Shown in pieces: positions 42,809 through 51,986 of a stretch of DNA of 64,000 nucleotides (position 1 is the stretch's first letter; each line of letters starts with the position of its first letter). Under the pieces are notes generated by a model. The model was not told where the DNA came from. It saw only the letters and a list, made by a program, of their open reading frames with translations, and did no database searches. The stretch covers positions 521,601 through 585,600 of the forward strand of contig NZ_HG326652.1 of assembly GCF_000308295.2 (NCBI RefSeq), written 5' to 3'. A program made the translations under genes and the position numbers. This stretch comes from Afipia birgiae 34632. Lineage in GTDB: Bacteria; Pseudomonadota; Alphaproteobacteria; Rhizobiales; Xanthobacteraceae.

Positions 42809-43576
42809 ATGACCTTGTTCGACATGACCGGAAAAACGGCCGTCATCACCGGCTCCACCAAGGGCATCGGCCGCGCCATTGCCGAGCGGATGGTCGAGCA
42901 CGGCGCGCAGGTCGTCATTTCATCGCGCAAGCAGGATCAGTGCGATCAGGTGGCGAAGGAAATCAACGACAAGTTCGGCAAGGGCAAGGCGATCGCGGTC
43001 GCAGCGAACATCTCGAGCAAGGAAAATCTCCAGAACCTGGTCGATGAAAGCACGCGCGCTTTCGGCAAGATCGATGTGCTGGTCTGCAACGCAGCGTCGA
43101 ATCCGTATTACGGGCCGCTCGCGGGCATTTCCGACGATCAGTTCACCAAGATTCTCGGCAACAATATCGTCGCCAACAACTGGCTCATCAGCATGGTGGT
43201 GCCGCAGATGATCGCGCGCAAGGATGGCTCGATCATCATCGTCTCATCCATCGGCGGTCTGAAGGGCTCGACCATTCTCGGTGCCTACGCGATCTCGAAG
43301 GCGGCCGACATGCAACTCGCGCGCAACCTGGCCTGCGAGTACGGCCCGCACAACGTGCGCGTCAATTGCATTGCGCCCGGCCTGATCAAGACCGATTTCG
43401 CCAAGGCGCTGTGGGATAATCCGGATAACCTGAAGGCATCCACCGCGCGCTCGCCGCTGCTGCGCATTGGCATTCCCGATGAAATCGCAGGTGCTGCGGT
43501 GTTCATGGGATCGGCGGCCGGTAACTTCATGACCGGGCAGACGGTCGTCATCGACGGCGGCGCGACGATCAGCTGA
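42809..43576 (+). CDS. SDR family oxidoreductase
   Basis: A 255-residue classical short-chain dehydrogenase. AVITGSTKGIGRAIAERM at residues 11-28 is the cofactor loop, VCNAASNPYYGP replaces the usual NNAG, and Tyr160 and Lys164 in AYAISKAAD are catalytic. Basic residues after strand 2 (SSRKQDQ) suggest NADP preference, unlike the first SDR of the operon. AGGAGAG lies ahead of the ATG. Last gene of the operon. Confidence 0.89.
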   Translation: MTLFDMTGKTAVITGSTKGIGRAIAERMVEHGAQVVISSRKQDQCDQVAKEINDKFGKGKAIAVAANISSKENLQNLVDESTRAFGKIDVLVCNAASNPYYGPLAGISDDQFTKILGNNIVANNWLISMVVPQMIARKDGSIIIVSSIGGLKGSTILGAYAISKAADMQLARNLACEYGPHNVRVNCIAPGLIKTDFAKALWDNPDNLKASTARSPLLRIGIPDEIAGAAVFMGSAAGNFMTGQTVVIDGGATIS

Positions 43577-43588
43577 TCGTCAACTCGT

Positions 43589-43680
43589 TATTCCGGGACG
43601 CGCGAAAGTGCGAACCCGGAATCTGGCCTGACGACTTTGGATTCCGGGCTCAGCCCTGCGGGCTGCCCCGGAATGACGGG
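43589..43680. repeat. Dispersed palindromic repeat element
   Basis: The stretch contains paired arms such as CCCGGAATC with GATTCCGGG, and GGGCTCAGCC with GGCTGCCCC, ending CCCCGGAATGACGGG. This pattern is familiar from intergenic palindromes scattered through Bradyrhizobiaceae genomes. It lies between convergent genes and may also end transcription. Copy number cannot be judged from one window. Confidence 0.6.
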
Positions 43681-43684
43681 CTGT

Positions 43685-44902
43685 TTACTCCACGGCGGCA
43701 TAGACGAGGCTGCGCACCAGCGTGCGGAAATACTCACGCTGGCCGGGGCCCTGCGACAGGAAGATCGCAAACAGATCTTCCTGCGGGTCGATCCAGAAGA
43801 ATGTGCCCGCCACGCCGCTCCAGAAGAACTGTCCGACGGAGCCCGCGTAGGGCGCCATGCCCGCATCGGTGCGCACCGCGAAACCCAGACCGAAACCGTG
43901 ACCCGGCGGCACCAGGTGCGACTCGACCTTGACGTTTGCTGCGAGGTGGTTGGACGCCATGAAGGCGAGCGTTGTGCGCCCGATCACGCGGTTGCCGTCG
44001 AGCGTGCCGCCGTTCAGCAGCATCTGGCAGAAGCGCGCATAGTCCATCGCGGTTGAGACCAGCCCGCCGCCGCCGGATTCCATCTTCGCGACTTCCAGCG
44101 GATCGAACAGTGCGACCTTGTCGCCGGTCCACGGATCGGCGGAGAAGGGCTGCGCAATGCGTGACTTGTTGTCCTGCGCGGTGTGAAAACCAGTCTCGTT
44201 CATCTGAAGCGGGTTGAGGATGCGCTCGCTCAGGAAGGCGCTCAGCGGCTCGCCGGACACCACTTCAATGACGCGGCCCAGAATGTCCGTGGAGCGGCTG
44301 TAGTTCCATTCCGTGCCCGGCTGGCACATCAGCGGCATGCTGGCGATCAGCTTCGCGTGTTCTTCATTGGTAATGTCTCGGCGGAAAGTCTTTGCCTTTG
44401 CGTACATCCGCTGGACCATGCCAGCACCGGTGATCTCGTATGAGATGCCCGAGGTGTGACGCAGCAGGTCCTGAATCGTGATCGGATGCACCGGCAGCGC
44501 GAATTCCAGCGCCCCGTTGCGCTCGATGCCGACTTTCTGGCTGCTGAATTCAGGGATGTATTTCGCGAGCGGATCGTTGAGCAGGATGTGACCGTCCTCG
44601 ACCAGCATCATGATGCCGAGCGACACCAGCGGCTTGGTCATCGAGAAGATGCGGAAGATGCTGTCGGTCGCCATCGCCGTGCTGCCGGCGGGGTCCTGCT
44701 TGCCCTGCGCCTCGAACCAGCCGATCTGTCCGCGCCGCGCCACCATCGACACCACGCCGGGCGTCGTGCCCTTGTCGATTTCGCGCTGGAATGCGTCGCG
44801 CATCCGCTGCAGACGTAGCGCGGAAAGGCCGATCGTCTCCGGCTTGGCTGAGGGAAGGGCTGGAGTTGCCTTGGCGGCGCTTGGCGTGGCGTGGACGTTC
44901 AT
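43685..44902 (-). CDS. Serine hydrolase (class C beta-lactamase/esterase family)
   Basis: A 405-residue protein. SIFRIFSMTKPLVSLGI holds the catalytic Ser87 and Lys90 of S-x-x-K. WNYSRSTDILGRVIE provides the Tyr of the second motif. C-terminal AGTFFWIDPQEDLFAIFLSQGPGQ is typical of the esterase EstB group. No signal peptide is seen, so a cytoplasmic esterase is more likely than a beta-lactamase. Start ATG 44902 has GGAGGC ahead; the much longer open frame to 45352 is not protein-like. Confidence 0.86.
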   Translation of the reverse strand: MNVHATPSAAKATPALPSAKPETIGLSALRLQRMRDAFQREIDKGTTPGVVSMVARRGQIGWFEAQGKQDPAGSTAMATDSIFRIFSMTKPLVSLGIMMLVEDGHILLNDPLAKYIPEFSSQKVGIERNGALEFALPVHPITIQDLLRHTSGISYEITGAGMVQRMYAKAKTFRRDITNEEHAKLIASMPLMCQPGTEWNYSRSTDILGRVIEVVSGEPLSAFLSERILNPLQMNETGFHTAQDNKSRIAQPFSADPWTGDKVALFDPLEVAKMESGGGGLVSTAMDYARFCQMLLNGGTLDGNRVIGRTTLAFMASNHLAANVKVESHLVPPGHGFGLGFAVRTDAGMAPYAGSVGQFFWSGVAGTFFWIDPQEDLFAIFLSQGPGQREYFRTLVRSLVYAAVE

Positions 44903-45085
44903 ATTGCCTCCGGTTTTTTCTTGTTTCGCGCAATTGCCGGACATGGTTGAACCGGCGTCGTCGCGGGGCAGATTGGTACAAAAATCCCCGGTTGAACAGG
45001 GCGGTGGGTGCGAAACCCTCAAGGCAGGCCAAGGGGCGAGCAATTGCTTGACGAGTTTAATAATGATGTCGAGGCAGGCAGCTTT

Positions 45086-45511
45086 ATGACTGACGCAGGC
45101 GCCAGGAAACTGGCGAAAGACGGCTGGACGATCGTCGAGGACGACGGATTTCTCAATCTGGTGGGGCCGTTCTGGCATCGCGGTAACAATACAACAGGCG
45201 AATACGCCATCGTCGCGCAGGCCAAGCACAAGAACCGGCGGGGTTTCGTTCAGGGCGGATTGCTGATGACCTTGGCGGACCGTTCGCTCGGCATGGCCGC
45301 GCGCGCGGGAAGCGGGTCCAGCGCCGTTGTCACGATCCAGATGGATACGCACTTCATCGATGCGGCCAGGATCGGGGAAATCCTGATCTCGACGCCGCGC
45401 GCGGTGCGCAGCACGCGCACGCTGATTTTCCTGAATACCGAACTGACGGCGGACGGCCGCTGCGTTGTGATGGCGAGCGGCGTGTTCAAGATCATGAAGG
45501 GCGCGGGCTGA
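45086..45511 (+). CDS. PaaI family thioesterase (hotdog fold)
   Basis: A 141-residue hotdog protein. GFVQGGLLMTLADRSLGMAA is the catalytic helix, with Gln/Asp in the usual places, and TIQMDTHFIDAARIGEI the next block. The family hydrolyses aromatic or short acyl-CoA thioesters. ATG 45086 is chosen as the domain start. Its position after the acyl-CoA operon and the hydrolase fits CoA-ester metabolism. Confidence 0.86.
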   Translation: MTDAGARKLAKDGWTIVEDDGFLNLVGPFWHRGNNTTGEYAIVAQAKHKNRRGFVQGGLLMTLADRSLGMAARAGSGSSAVVTIQMDTHFIDAARIGEILISTPRAVRSTRTLIFLNTELTADGRCVVMASGVFKIMKGAG

Positions 45512-45542
45512 CCGATCACAGAGCCTCGCCGATGGAACGAAA

Positions 45543-45570
45543 AAGCCGCCCCACCAGGGTGGAGCGGCTT
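45543..45570. terminator. Intrinsic terminator-like hairpin
   Basis: AAGCCGC pairs with GCGGCTT, with an inner CCACC/GGTGG stem. It is flanked by A runs on the left and lies between the thioesterase and the convergent chemoreceptor gene, so it may stop transcription coming from the right. Confidence 0.6.
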
Positions 45571-45596
45571 CAAGTCACCGTCGAACTGCGGCCGAA

Positions 45597-47558
45597 TTAA
45601 GCGGCGCGCACCTCGCGCAGGAAGGCATCAACTTGCGCTTTCAGCGTTTCGCCGTTCATGGACAACTCGGCGGCCGATGCGACGACCTGATCGGCCGCTA
45701 TGCCGGTTTCCCGCGCCGCATCGCGGACGCCGACGATGTTCGCCGAAACCTCGCCAGTGCCGCGCGCGGCCTGGGCGACGTTGTGAGCGATCTCGCGGGT
45801 GGCCGCGCCTTGCTCCTCGACCGCGGATGCAATGGCGCTGGCGATCTCGTTGACCTTGCTGATGGTGTGGGTAATTCCATCAATGGCCTCGGCGGACGTC
45901 TTTGTGGCGGACTGGATGGCGCCGACCTGCGCTGAGATTTCGTCGGTCGCCTTCGACGTCTGGCTTGCCAGCGCCTTCACTTCGGATGCGACGACGGCAA
46001 ATCCCCGTCCGGCCTCGCCCGCGCGTGCGGCTTCAATGGTTGCGTTGAGCGCGAGCAGGTTGGTCTGTTCGGCGATCTCGCTGATCAGTTTCACCACGTC
46101 GCCGATCTTCTGGGCGGCCATTGCCAATCCCTGAACTTCCGCGTTGGTGTTGTTCGCCTGCCTGGCGGCGTGACCGGCGACTTGCGCGGATTCATTGACC
46201 TGCTGGGCAATTTCGTTGATCGATGCGTTGAGTTCCTCAATCGCGGCAGCAACGGCCTGGGCATTCTGCGATGCTTCTTCCGAAGCATCGGCGACCGTTG
46301 CAGTCTGTTGCGTGGCTTCTTCGGCCGTGCGTGCCATGTTTTCGGCAGTGCTGCGCAACTCCGTCGATGCCGCGCCCACTGCATTCACGACGCTGCCGAC
46401 GCCGGTTTCGAACCGTTCCGCGAGGGCGAGCACGGTGCTGCGGCGTTCGGCCTCCGAGGCGACACGCTGCTCTTCCTGTGCCGCGCGCAGCCGGTCGGTT
46501 TCGACCAGGCTGTCCTTGAACACCTCCACCGCGCGCGCCATCGAGCCGATTTCGTCGCGGCGATCTCCGCCGGGCACAACGACATCGTGCTTGCCCGAGG
46601 TGATCGAGCGCATCGCGCCTTCAAGCGCAACAATCGGGCGTGCCAGTCCGCGACCGACCCAGGCGGCGATCAGGCCGGCGATCAGGACGGCGGCAATTGC
46701 ACCTGCTGCGAGCCATTTGGCGGAGTTGGAGGCGAGTTCCCCATATTCCCTGGTGTTACGGATGATCTCGACCACGGCGACAGGTTGGCCGGAGAAGTTC
46801 TTGAGCGGGCCGAAGGTCGTTGCGGTCGGCTGGCCGTCGAGCATCCCGGTGAGGAAGATCGATTCACCGGCCAGCGCGCGCTTGAGAATGGCGGGCGCTG
46901 CGGTTGCGCCCTTGATCGTGGATGCCAAGGTCTGGATCTTATCGTCGTTGATCTGATGGATGGCGACATCGACCCCAAAGCGGGCTTTCATCGAATTCAC
47001 GAAAGTCTCGCCAAAGGGCGCGCCGACATCGACCGTGCCCAGCAGGGTCTCGCCGTCGAGAATCGGGGTTGCGCCGAAGATGTTGAGAACGTCGCGGCCG
47101 GCCTCGACACCGCCGATCGGTTTTTTCGTTGCGAACGACTGAACAATCATCTTGCGCCGGGCGGTTACATCGTCGCCAAAGGCTTTCGGATTGTGAACCC
47201 GGGAGAGAGCGATGCCGGGTGGTATCTGGATTGTGATCAATTCGATGCCGAGCGGTTTGATGTCATTCAGCGTCTTTCCGAGCAGTGCGATGATTCCCGC
47301 CCGGTCCTGTGCGCGGATCAGAGGCTTGAGTTCCGGCATGTTTGCCACCGCGTTCGCCACCGCCTGCACGGCGCGTGTATCGGACTCCATGGCGCCGATC
47401 ATGTTCGCGTAATCGGATTGCAACTCGCGATGGAGGGCCAGATCGACTGCTGTGTTTTGCCGCCAGAGGCCGAACGCAGCGAGGCCGGCGCAGGAGGCGG
47501 CTGCCACCAGTGAAATTGCGATCATAATCCTGGCAGAAACCGACCAAAGCTTGCGCAT
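45597..47558 (-). CDS. Methyl-accepting chemotaxis protein
   Basis: A 653-residue receptor. The first membrane helix is at residues 10-32 ([21 protein letters not shown]). A periplasmic region to about residue 275 looks like a single-Cache ligand domain. The second helix is [21 protein letters not shown], then HAMP ([15 protein letters not shown]). The signalling hairpin centre is [31 protein letters not shown]. It has no C-terminal CheR pentapeptide. It detects a periplasmic ligand not identifiable here and signals through CheA/CheW. Single gene with no chemotaxis genes beside it. Confidence 0.94.
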   Translation of the reverse strand: MRKLWSVSARIMIAISLVAAASCAGLAAFGLWRQNTAVDLALHRELQSDYANMIGAMESDTRAVQAVANAVANMPELKPLIRAQDRAGIIALLGKTLNDIKPLGIELITIQIPPGIALSRVHNPKAFGDDVTARRKMIVQSFATKKPIGGVEAGRDVLNIFGATPILDGETLLGTVDVGAPFGETFVNSMKARFGVDVAIHQINDDKIQTLASTIKGATAAPAILKRALAGESIFLTGMLDGQPTATTFGPLKNFSGQPVAVVEIIRNTREYGELASNSAKWLAAGAIAAVLIAGLIAAWVGRGLARPIVALEGAMRSITSGKHDVVVPGGDRRDEIGSMARAVEVFKDSLVETDRLRAAQEEQRVASEAERRSTVLALAERFETGVGSVVNAVGAASTELRSTAENMARTAEEATQQTATVADASEEASQNAQAVAAAIEELNASINEIAQQVNESAQVAGHAARQANNTNAEVQGLAMAAQKIGDVVKLISEIAEQTNLLALNATIEAARAGEAGRGFAVVASEVKALASQTSKATDEISAQVGAIQSATKTSAEAIDGITHTISKVNEIASAIASAVEEQGAATREIAHNVAQAARGTGEVSANIVGVRDAARETGIAADQVVASAAELSMNGETLKAQVDAFLREVRAA

Positions 47559-47758
47559 CGTATCTCCAAAAAATCCCGAGCCATCACAGAAAATATGTTG
47601 GCGACAACTTAGGAATATTGAATCAACATGGGGTTAAGGGAGGTACTGCGGGCCGGTCTGCGTGCTCTCCATCATGCGATTGTTCGTCAGGCAGACATTG
47701 AGAGTCGGCGGGCCTCTTTGGGGGGACCGATTGTGCGCTTCAGCCGCGGTTCGAACGT

Positions 47759-49540
47759 CTAGCTCCTCGGCTCCATGACCGGCGCAATCATGCTCAGATG
47801 AAAGACGAGCCCTGAGGGCGGATAGCGGAAACTGCAGTCGCCGCCAAGCTGCCGGCTGAGATTCAAAATCAGCCGGGTGCCGAAACCTTCTTCCGCGGGA
47901 GGCGTGATCGCCGGTCCGCCACTCTCGCTCCATATCAGACTAACCGTGGTGCCCGCTTCCGAGGGCTGCGCCGTCCAGCCGATGGTGACGCGGCCGCTGT
48001 CGTTCGCCAGCGCGCCGTACTTCATTGCGTTGGTGCAAAGCTCGTGCAGGATCATGGCCATTGGCACGGCCGTTGTCGGCGGCAGGTCCACCGGCGGTCC
48101 CGAAATCACGAAACGATGCCCGCGTTCTTCTTGCAGCGGCGCGATCGCGGCCTCCGCGACTTCAGACAAATCCGCGTGCTGCCAGTTCTTCCGGGTCAGG
48201 AGATCGTGGCCGCGCACCAGCGCCTGCAAGCGTTCGTGGAACTGGCGCAGGGCTTCCGGCCCCTGACTATGGCGAAAGCTTAAGGACGCGATCGATTGTA
48301 CGGTGGCGAGGGTGTTCTTGACGCGGTGGGCGAGCTCGTGAACGAGAATCTCGCGGCGCTCCTCGGCAGTGGCGCGCTGTTCCTCCCGCATTGCGTTTTC
48401 ATCCATCAGCCGGTCGAAGGTCTGCCCGAGCACGCCGATTTCGTCGCTGCGGCCCACGATGCCGGTGCGGACTGTATCGTGACCGCGCCGCCAGGCTTCG
48501 GCCGTCGCCACCATGCGCATCAATGGTCTGCGGATGATGCTCTCGCCGACGAGCCAGGCCAGCAGGAACGCCACCGCGCTTCCCAGGGCGAACAGCGCGA
48601 TGCTGTTGCGGACGGCGCGATCGATCGGTCCGAACGCTTCGCTGCGCGAGATGCCGCTGGCGACGTAAAGTCCAAACGGGGTCACGGAGGCGGGGACATA
48701 GCCGATGATACGCTGAACGCCGTCGACGCCGACGATGTCCTCGCTTCCGGGGGCCGACCTGCTGATTCTGCCGAGACTGTCGTCGAGTTTCTTGCCGACA
48801 AATTTCTCGGGCTCCGGTTCGCGTGAGACCACGATGCCGTTGCGGTCGGCGATCAGGACGGTTCCGCCACGCGGCACGCCGCGCTGCTTCAGCTGCTGTC
48901 CCAGCCATTCAACATCGAGACCGGCGACAACCGCGCCTTCGATTTTTCCGTTCCGGAGAATCGGGGTCGCCAGCGGAATGATGTTACGGTCGGACACCTT
49001 GCTGGCGGTGAATGTCCCGATCGCGAAGCTCTTGCCGCCCATGACGTCGCGGAAGTACTCGCGGGTCGCAAGATTGGGCGACGCGAGGCTTGGCTCGCTG
49101 AAGCAGCGGATGTTGCCGTCCAGCCCGACCACAAGGATGGACGTCAGCGGAGCGATATTGGGGCGCACACGGACGATGTAGTCGGTGCATGCGGTGCTGT
49201 TGAGCCGGCTGACTTCATCCGACTCGGCAACGGCGCGGAGCGCGCCGCGGATACCGTCGAAAATCTGCTCGATTTCGGAAACGACCACCTGTGCATTACG
49301 CAAGGCCTCGGACCGGGCTTCGCCATAACGGGTGTTGCGCAGGTCAAACGCGCCATAACTGACCGCAGCGAGACCGGGCAGGGACGCAACGAGGGTGAGC
49401 GCCAGCAGCCGGTGGGTGAGTGACATGCGGCGTATGGCATTGCGAAGCGGCAAACCGTTTGTTTCCCCACCGGTTGAGCTTTTCTTGAATGTACGCGGCG
49501 GGCCGGATGGCGGCAATTGCCACAGGCCGGGTTCCTTCAC
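47759..49540 (-). CDS. HWE-family sensor histidine kinase with periplasmic Cache-type domain
   Basis: A 593-residue membrane kinase. The first helix is LLALTLVASLPGLAAVSYGAF near residue 45. The periplasmic region has ATREYFRDVMGGKSFAIG and VVAGLDVEWLGQQL, marks of dCache sensors. The second helix is ALFALGSAVAFLLAWLVGES, followed by HAMP. The phosphoacceptor block ILVHELAHRVKNTLATVQSI is the HWE/HisKA_2 type. The ATP domain has MILHELCTNAMKYGAL (N box) and EEGFGTRLI (G box). No response regulator is adjacent. Confidence 0.92.
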   Translation of the reverse strand: MKEPGLWQLPPSGPPRTFKKSSTGGETNGLPLRNAIRRMSLTHRLLALTLVASLPGLAAVSYGAFDLRNTRYGEARSEALRNAQVVVSEIEQIFDGIRGALRAVAESDEVSRLNSTACTDYIVRVRPNIAPLTSILVVGLDGNIRCFSEPSLASPNLATREYFRDVMGGKSFAIGTFTASKVSDRNIIPLATPILRNGKIEGAVVAGLDVEWLGQQLKQRGVPRGGTVLIADRNGIVVSREPEPEKFVGKKLDDSLGRISRSAPGSEDIVGVDGVQRIIGYVPASVTPFGLYVASGISRSEAFGPIDRAVRNSIALFALGSAVAFLLAWLVGESIIRRPLMRMVATAEAWRRGHDTVRTGIVGRSDEIGVLGQTFDRLMDENAMREEQRATAEERREILVHELAHRVKNTLATVQSIASLSFRHSQGPEALRQFHERLQALVRGHDLLTRKNWQHADLSEVAEAAIAPLQEERGHRFVISGPPVDLPPTTAVPMAMILHELCTNAMKYGALANDSGRVTIGWTAQPSEAGTTVSLIWSESGGPAITPPAEEGFGTRLILNLSRQLGGDCSFRYPPSGLVFHLSMIAPVMEPRS

Positions 49541-49605
49541 AGGCTAAATTCACGAGAAGGGGGCGTGGACGTCGCGAAAATGGTTCGCTATAGAGGCGAC
49601 TCTGT

Positions 49606-49681
49606 AGGAGCGTAGCTCAGTTGGTAGAGCATCGGTCTCCAAAACCGAGGGTCGCAGGTTCGAGCCCTGCCGCTCCTGCCA
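49606..49681 (+). tRNA. tRNA-Trp (anticodon CCA)
   Basis: A complete cloverleaf: acceptor AGGAGCG with CGCTCCT, D-arm GCTC...GAGC, anticodon stem CGGT/ACCG with loop carrying CCA, T-arm GGTTCGAGCC and an encoded CCA end. Its place before secE-nusG is the classic bacterial arrangement. Confidence 0.96.
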
Positions 49682-49923
49682 GTTTCTGGCCCAATATCCG
49701 TACCTTGACCTGAAGCCCGTCCCACAGTAGATAACGGCACCTGCTGTCGGCCCGTTTTGACGGATATCCGGCGCGGCATTGAAATCCCCGGACAATCGAG
49801 CCCGCTTGGCGGCTCATCCTTCTAAAGAGGGTTGGGCGCACGAGAGGGCTGTCCGGATTCCGGAAATAACTGAAATCACGCCTGGAAACGACGTTCCCGG
49901 CACTACGGATGCGGACCCCGACG

Positions 49924-50118
49924 ATGGCTTTCAGCCCGTTCAAATTCCTGCAGGAAGTGCGCTCGGAGACCGCCAAGGTCACCTGGCCGACCCGCCGCGA
50001 GACCATGATCACCACGATCATGGTGTTCATTATGGTCGCGGTGTCCTCGATCTTCTTTTTCGTCGCGGACCAGATCATTCGCGTCCTGATCACTTTCATT
50101 CTTGGCATTCAGGCCTGA
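49924..50118 (+). CDS. secE: Preprotein translocase subunit SecE
   Basis: A 64-residue protein of the SecYEG channel. It has the short form with a cytoplasmic amphipathic helix (FKFLQEVRSETAKVTWPTRRET, with the conserved KVTWPTR) and one membrane helix (TIMVFIMVAVSSIFFFVADQII). ATG 49924 is chosen; an in-frame ATG at 49909 would add five residues. It is followed 16 bases later by nusG. Confidence 0.94.
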   Translation: MAFSPFKFLQEVRSETAKVTWPTRRETMITTIMVFIMVAVSSIFFFVADQIIRVLITFILGIQA

Positions 50119-50134
50119 GCGCGGAACCGAAACA

Positions 50135-50665
50135 ATGAGCATGCGCTGGTACATCGTTCACGCCTATTCGAACTTCGAGAAGAAGGTCTCCGAATCCATT
50201 CGCGAGCAGGCCAAGCAGCGTGGACTGGAAGATCTGTTCGAGCAGGTGCTGGTGCCGACCGAGAAAGTCACGGAAGTGCGCCGCGGCCGCAAGATCGACG
50301 CAGAGCGCAAGTTCTTCCCGGGTTACGTGCTGGTGAAGATGAACCTCACCGACGAGGCCTTTCACCTTATCAAGAACACGCCCAAGGTGACGGGCTTCCT
50401 CGGCGCGGAAAACAAGCCGATGCCGATTTCGGAAGCCGAAGCCATGCGCATCCTGCATCAGGTGCAGGAAGGCGTGGAGCGGCCGAAGGCGTCGGTGTCG
50501 TTCGAGATCGGCGAGAACGTGCGCGTGGCCGATGGCCCGTTCGCGTCGTTCTCTGGTGTGGTCGAGGAAATCGACGAGGCGCGTTCGCGCGTGAAGGTCG
50601 CGGTGTCGATCTTCGGGCGTGCGACGCCGGTCGAACTGGAATTCGGTCAGGTCGAGAAGGTCTGA
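50135..50665 (+). CDS. nusG: Transcription termination/antitermination protein NusG
   Basis: A 176-residue factor. The NGN domain is RWYIVHAYSNFEKKVSESI and RKFFPGYVLVKMNL. The KOW domain is VRVADGPFASFSGVVEEIDEARSRVKVAVSIFGR. NusG binds the RNA polymerase clamp and couples it to Rho or ribosomes. Start MSMRWYIV at 50135; ATG 50141 is also possible. Confidence 0.96.
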   Translation: MSMRWYIVHAYSNFEKKVSESIREQAKQRGLEDLFEQVLVPTEKVTEVRRGRKIDAERKFFPGYVLVKMNLTDEAFHLIKNTPKVTGFLGAENKPMPISEAEAMRILHQVQEGVERPKASVSFEIGENVRVADGPFASFSGVVEEIDEARSRVKVAVSIFGRATPVELEFGQVEKV

Positions 50666-50798
50666 TCGTTTTCGCCGTCACGATGTGACGGCGGTGAGAA
50701 TGCCGTGGGAGGAGACAGCCGGTCGCCAGCCGCCTGTCGGACCGCACCACGGTCCTAAGAAGGTCCGGAATGGTCCGGATCGTTTGAAGGAGTAAAGT

Positions 50799-51227
50799 AT
50801 GGCTAAGAAAGTGACCGGATACCTGAAGCTTCAGGTGCCGGCCGGTGCGGCGAACCCGTCGCCACCGATCGGTCCCGCGCTTGGTCAGCGCGGCCTCAAC
50901 ATCATGGAATTCTGCAAGGCGTTCAACGCGCAGACGCAGAAGGAAGAAAAGAACACCCCGATCCCGGTGGTCATCACCATTTATGCGGACCGGTCGTTCA
51001 CGTTTGAAATGAAGACCCCGCCGATGTCCTACTTCTTGAAGCAGGCGGCGAAGATCCAGTCCGGCTCGAAAGCACCGGGCCGCGATGTCGCAGGCAAGGT
51101 GACCCAAGCGCAGGTGCGCGAGATCGCCGAAAAGAAGATGAAGGATCTCAACTGTGACACCGTCGAAGCGGCCATGAAGATGGTCGAGGGCTCTGCCCGT
51201 TCGATGGGTCTCCAGGTAGCGGGGTAA
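50799..51227 (+). CDS. rplK: 50S ribosomal protein L11
   Basis: A 142-residue L11 with [22 protein letters not shown], the conserved N-terminal block that binds the GTPase centre RNA, and the C-terminal RNA-binding part [23 protein letters not shown]. Start ATG is preceded by GAAGGAG. Five bases separate it from rplA. L11 and L1 genes are usually one unit repressed by L1. Confidence 0.97.
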   Translation: MAKKVTGYLKLQVPAGAANPSPPIGPALGQRGLNIMEFCKAFNAQTQKEEKNTPIPVVITIYADRSFTFEMKTPPMSYFLKQAAKIQSGSKAPGRDVAGKVTQAQVREIAEKKMKDLNCDTVEAAMKMVEGSARSMGLQVAG

Positions 51228-51232
51228 CGATC

Positions 51233-51925
51233 ATGGCTGTTGGCAAGAAACTGGTCAAAGCCCGTGAGGGGATCGACCGCGAAAAGCTCTACCCGATCAC
51301 TGACGCCATTAAGATGGTCAAGGAACGCGCTTCGGCGAAGTTTGACGAAACCATCGAGATTGCGATCAACCTCGGTGTTGATCCGCGTCACGCCGACCAG
51401 ATGGTCCGTGGCGTGGTGACCCTGCCGAACGGCACCGGCCGCACGCTGCGCGTCGGCGTGTTCGCGCGTGGCGCCAAGGCTGAGGAAGCCAAGGCTGCAG
51501 GCGCTGACGTTGTCGGTGCTGAAGACCTGGTTGAGAAGGTGCAGGGCGGTGCGATCGATTTCGATCGTTGTATCGCAACTCCTGACATGATGCCGCTGGT
51601 CGGTCGTCTCGGTAAGGTACTCGGCCCGCGCGGCATGATGCCGAACCCGAAGATCGGCACCGTCACCATGGACATCGCCAACGCGGTCAAGGGCGCCAAG
51701 GGCGGCTCGGTCGAGTTCCGCGTCGAGAAGGCCGGCATTATTCAGGCTGGCATCGGCAAGGCCTCGTTCTCGGAAGAGAAGCTCGTTGAGAACATCAAGG
51801 CGCTGGCCGACGCTGTCGTGAAGGCGAAGCCTGCGGGTTCCAAGGGCACTTACGTTCAGCGCATCGCCGTCTCGTCGACGATGGGTCCGGGCGTCAAGGT
51901 CGAGCCGGGCAGCCTCAATTCCTGA
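51233..51925 (+). CDS. rplA: 50S ribosomal protein L1
   Basis: A 230-residue L1, the normal length. [23 protein letters not shown] and [10 protein letters not shown] are family blocks. It binds 23S rRNA at the L1 stalk and represses its own operon in studied bacteria. A strong terminator follows 25 bases after the stop, so the rplKA unit ends here rather than running into rplJ. Confidence 0.97.
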   Translation: MAVGKKLVKAREGIDREKLYPITDAIKMVKERASAKFDETIEIAINLGVDPRHADQMVRGVVTLPNGTGRTLRVGVFARGAKAEEAKAAGADVVGAEDLVEKVQGGAIDFDRCIATPDMMPLVGRLGKVLGPRGMMPNPKIGTVTMDIANAVKGAKGGSVEFRVEKAGIIQAGIGKASFSEEKLVENIKALADAVVKAKPAGSKGTYVQRIAVSSTMGPGVKVEPGSLNS

Positions 51926-51949
51926 TCGGCAACGGCTTGAATGATTTGA

Positions 51950-51985
51950 AGGCGGAGCAGCGTAGAGCTGCTCCGCCTTTTTCTT
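51950..51985 (+). terminator. Strong rho-independent terminator of rplKA
   Basis: A perfect 12-bp stem AGGCGGAGCAGC/GCTGCTCCGCCT with loop GTAGA is followed directly by TTTTTCTTTTC. It separates rplA from the convergent transporter gene. Confidence 0.93.
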
Positions 51986-51986
51986 T

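Noticed and set aside
46170-47513. A 447-codon plus-strand frame over the chemoreceptor
   Set aside because: Antisense shadow of a clear methyl-accepting chemotaxis protein.
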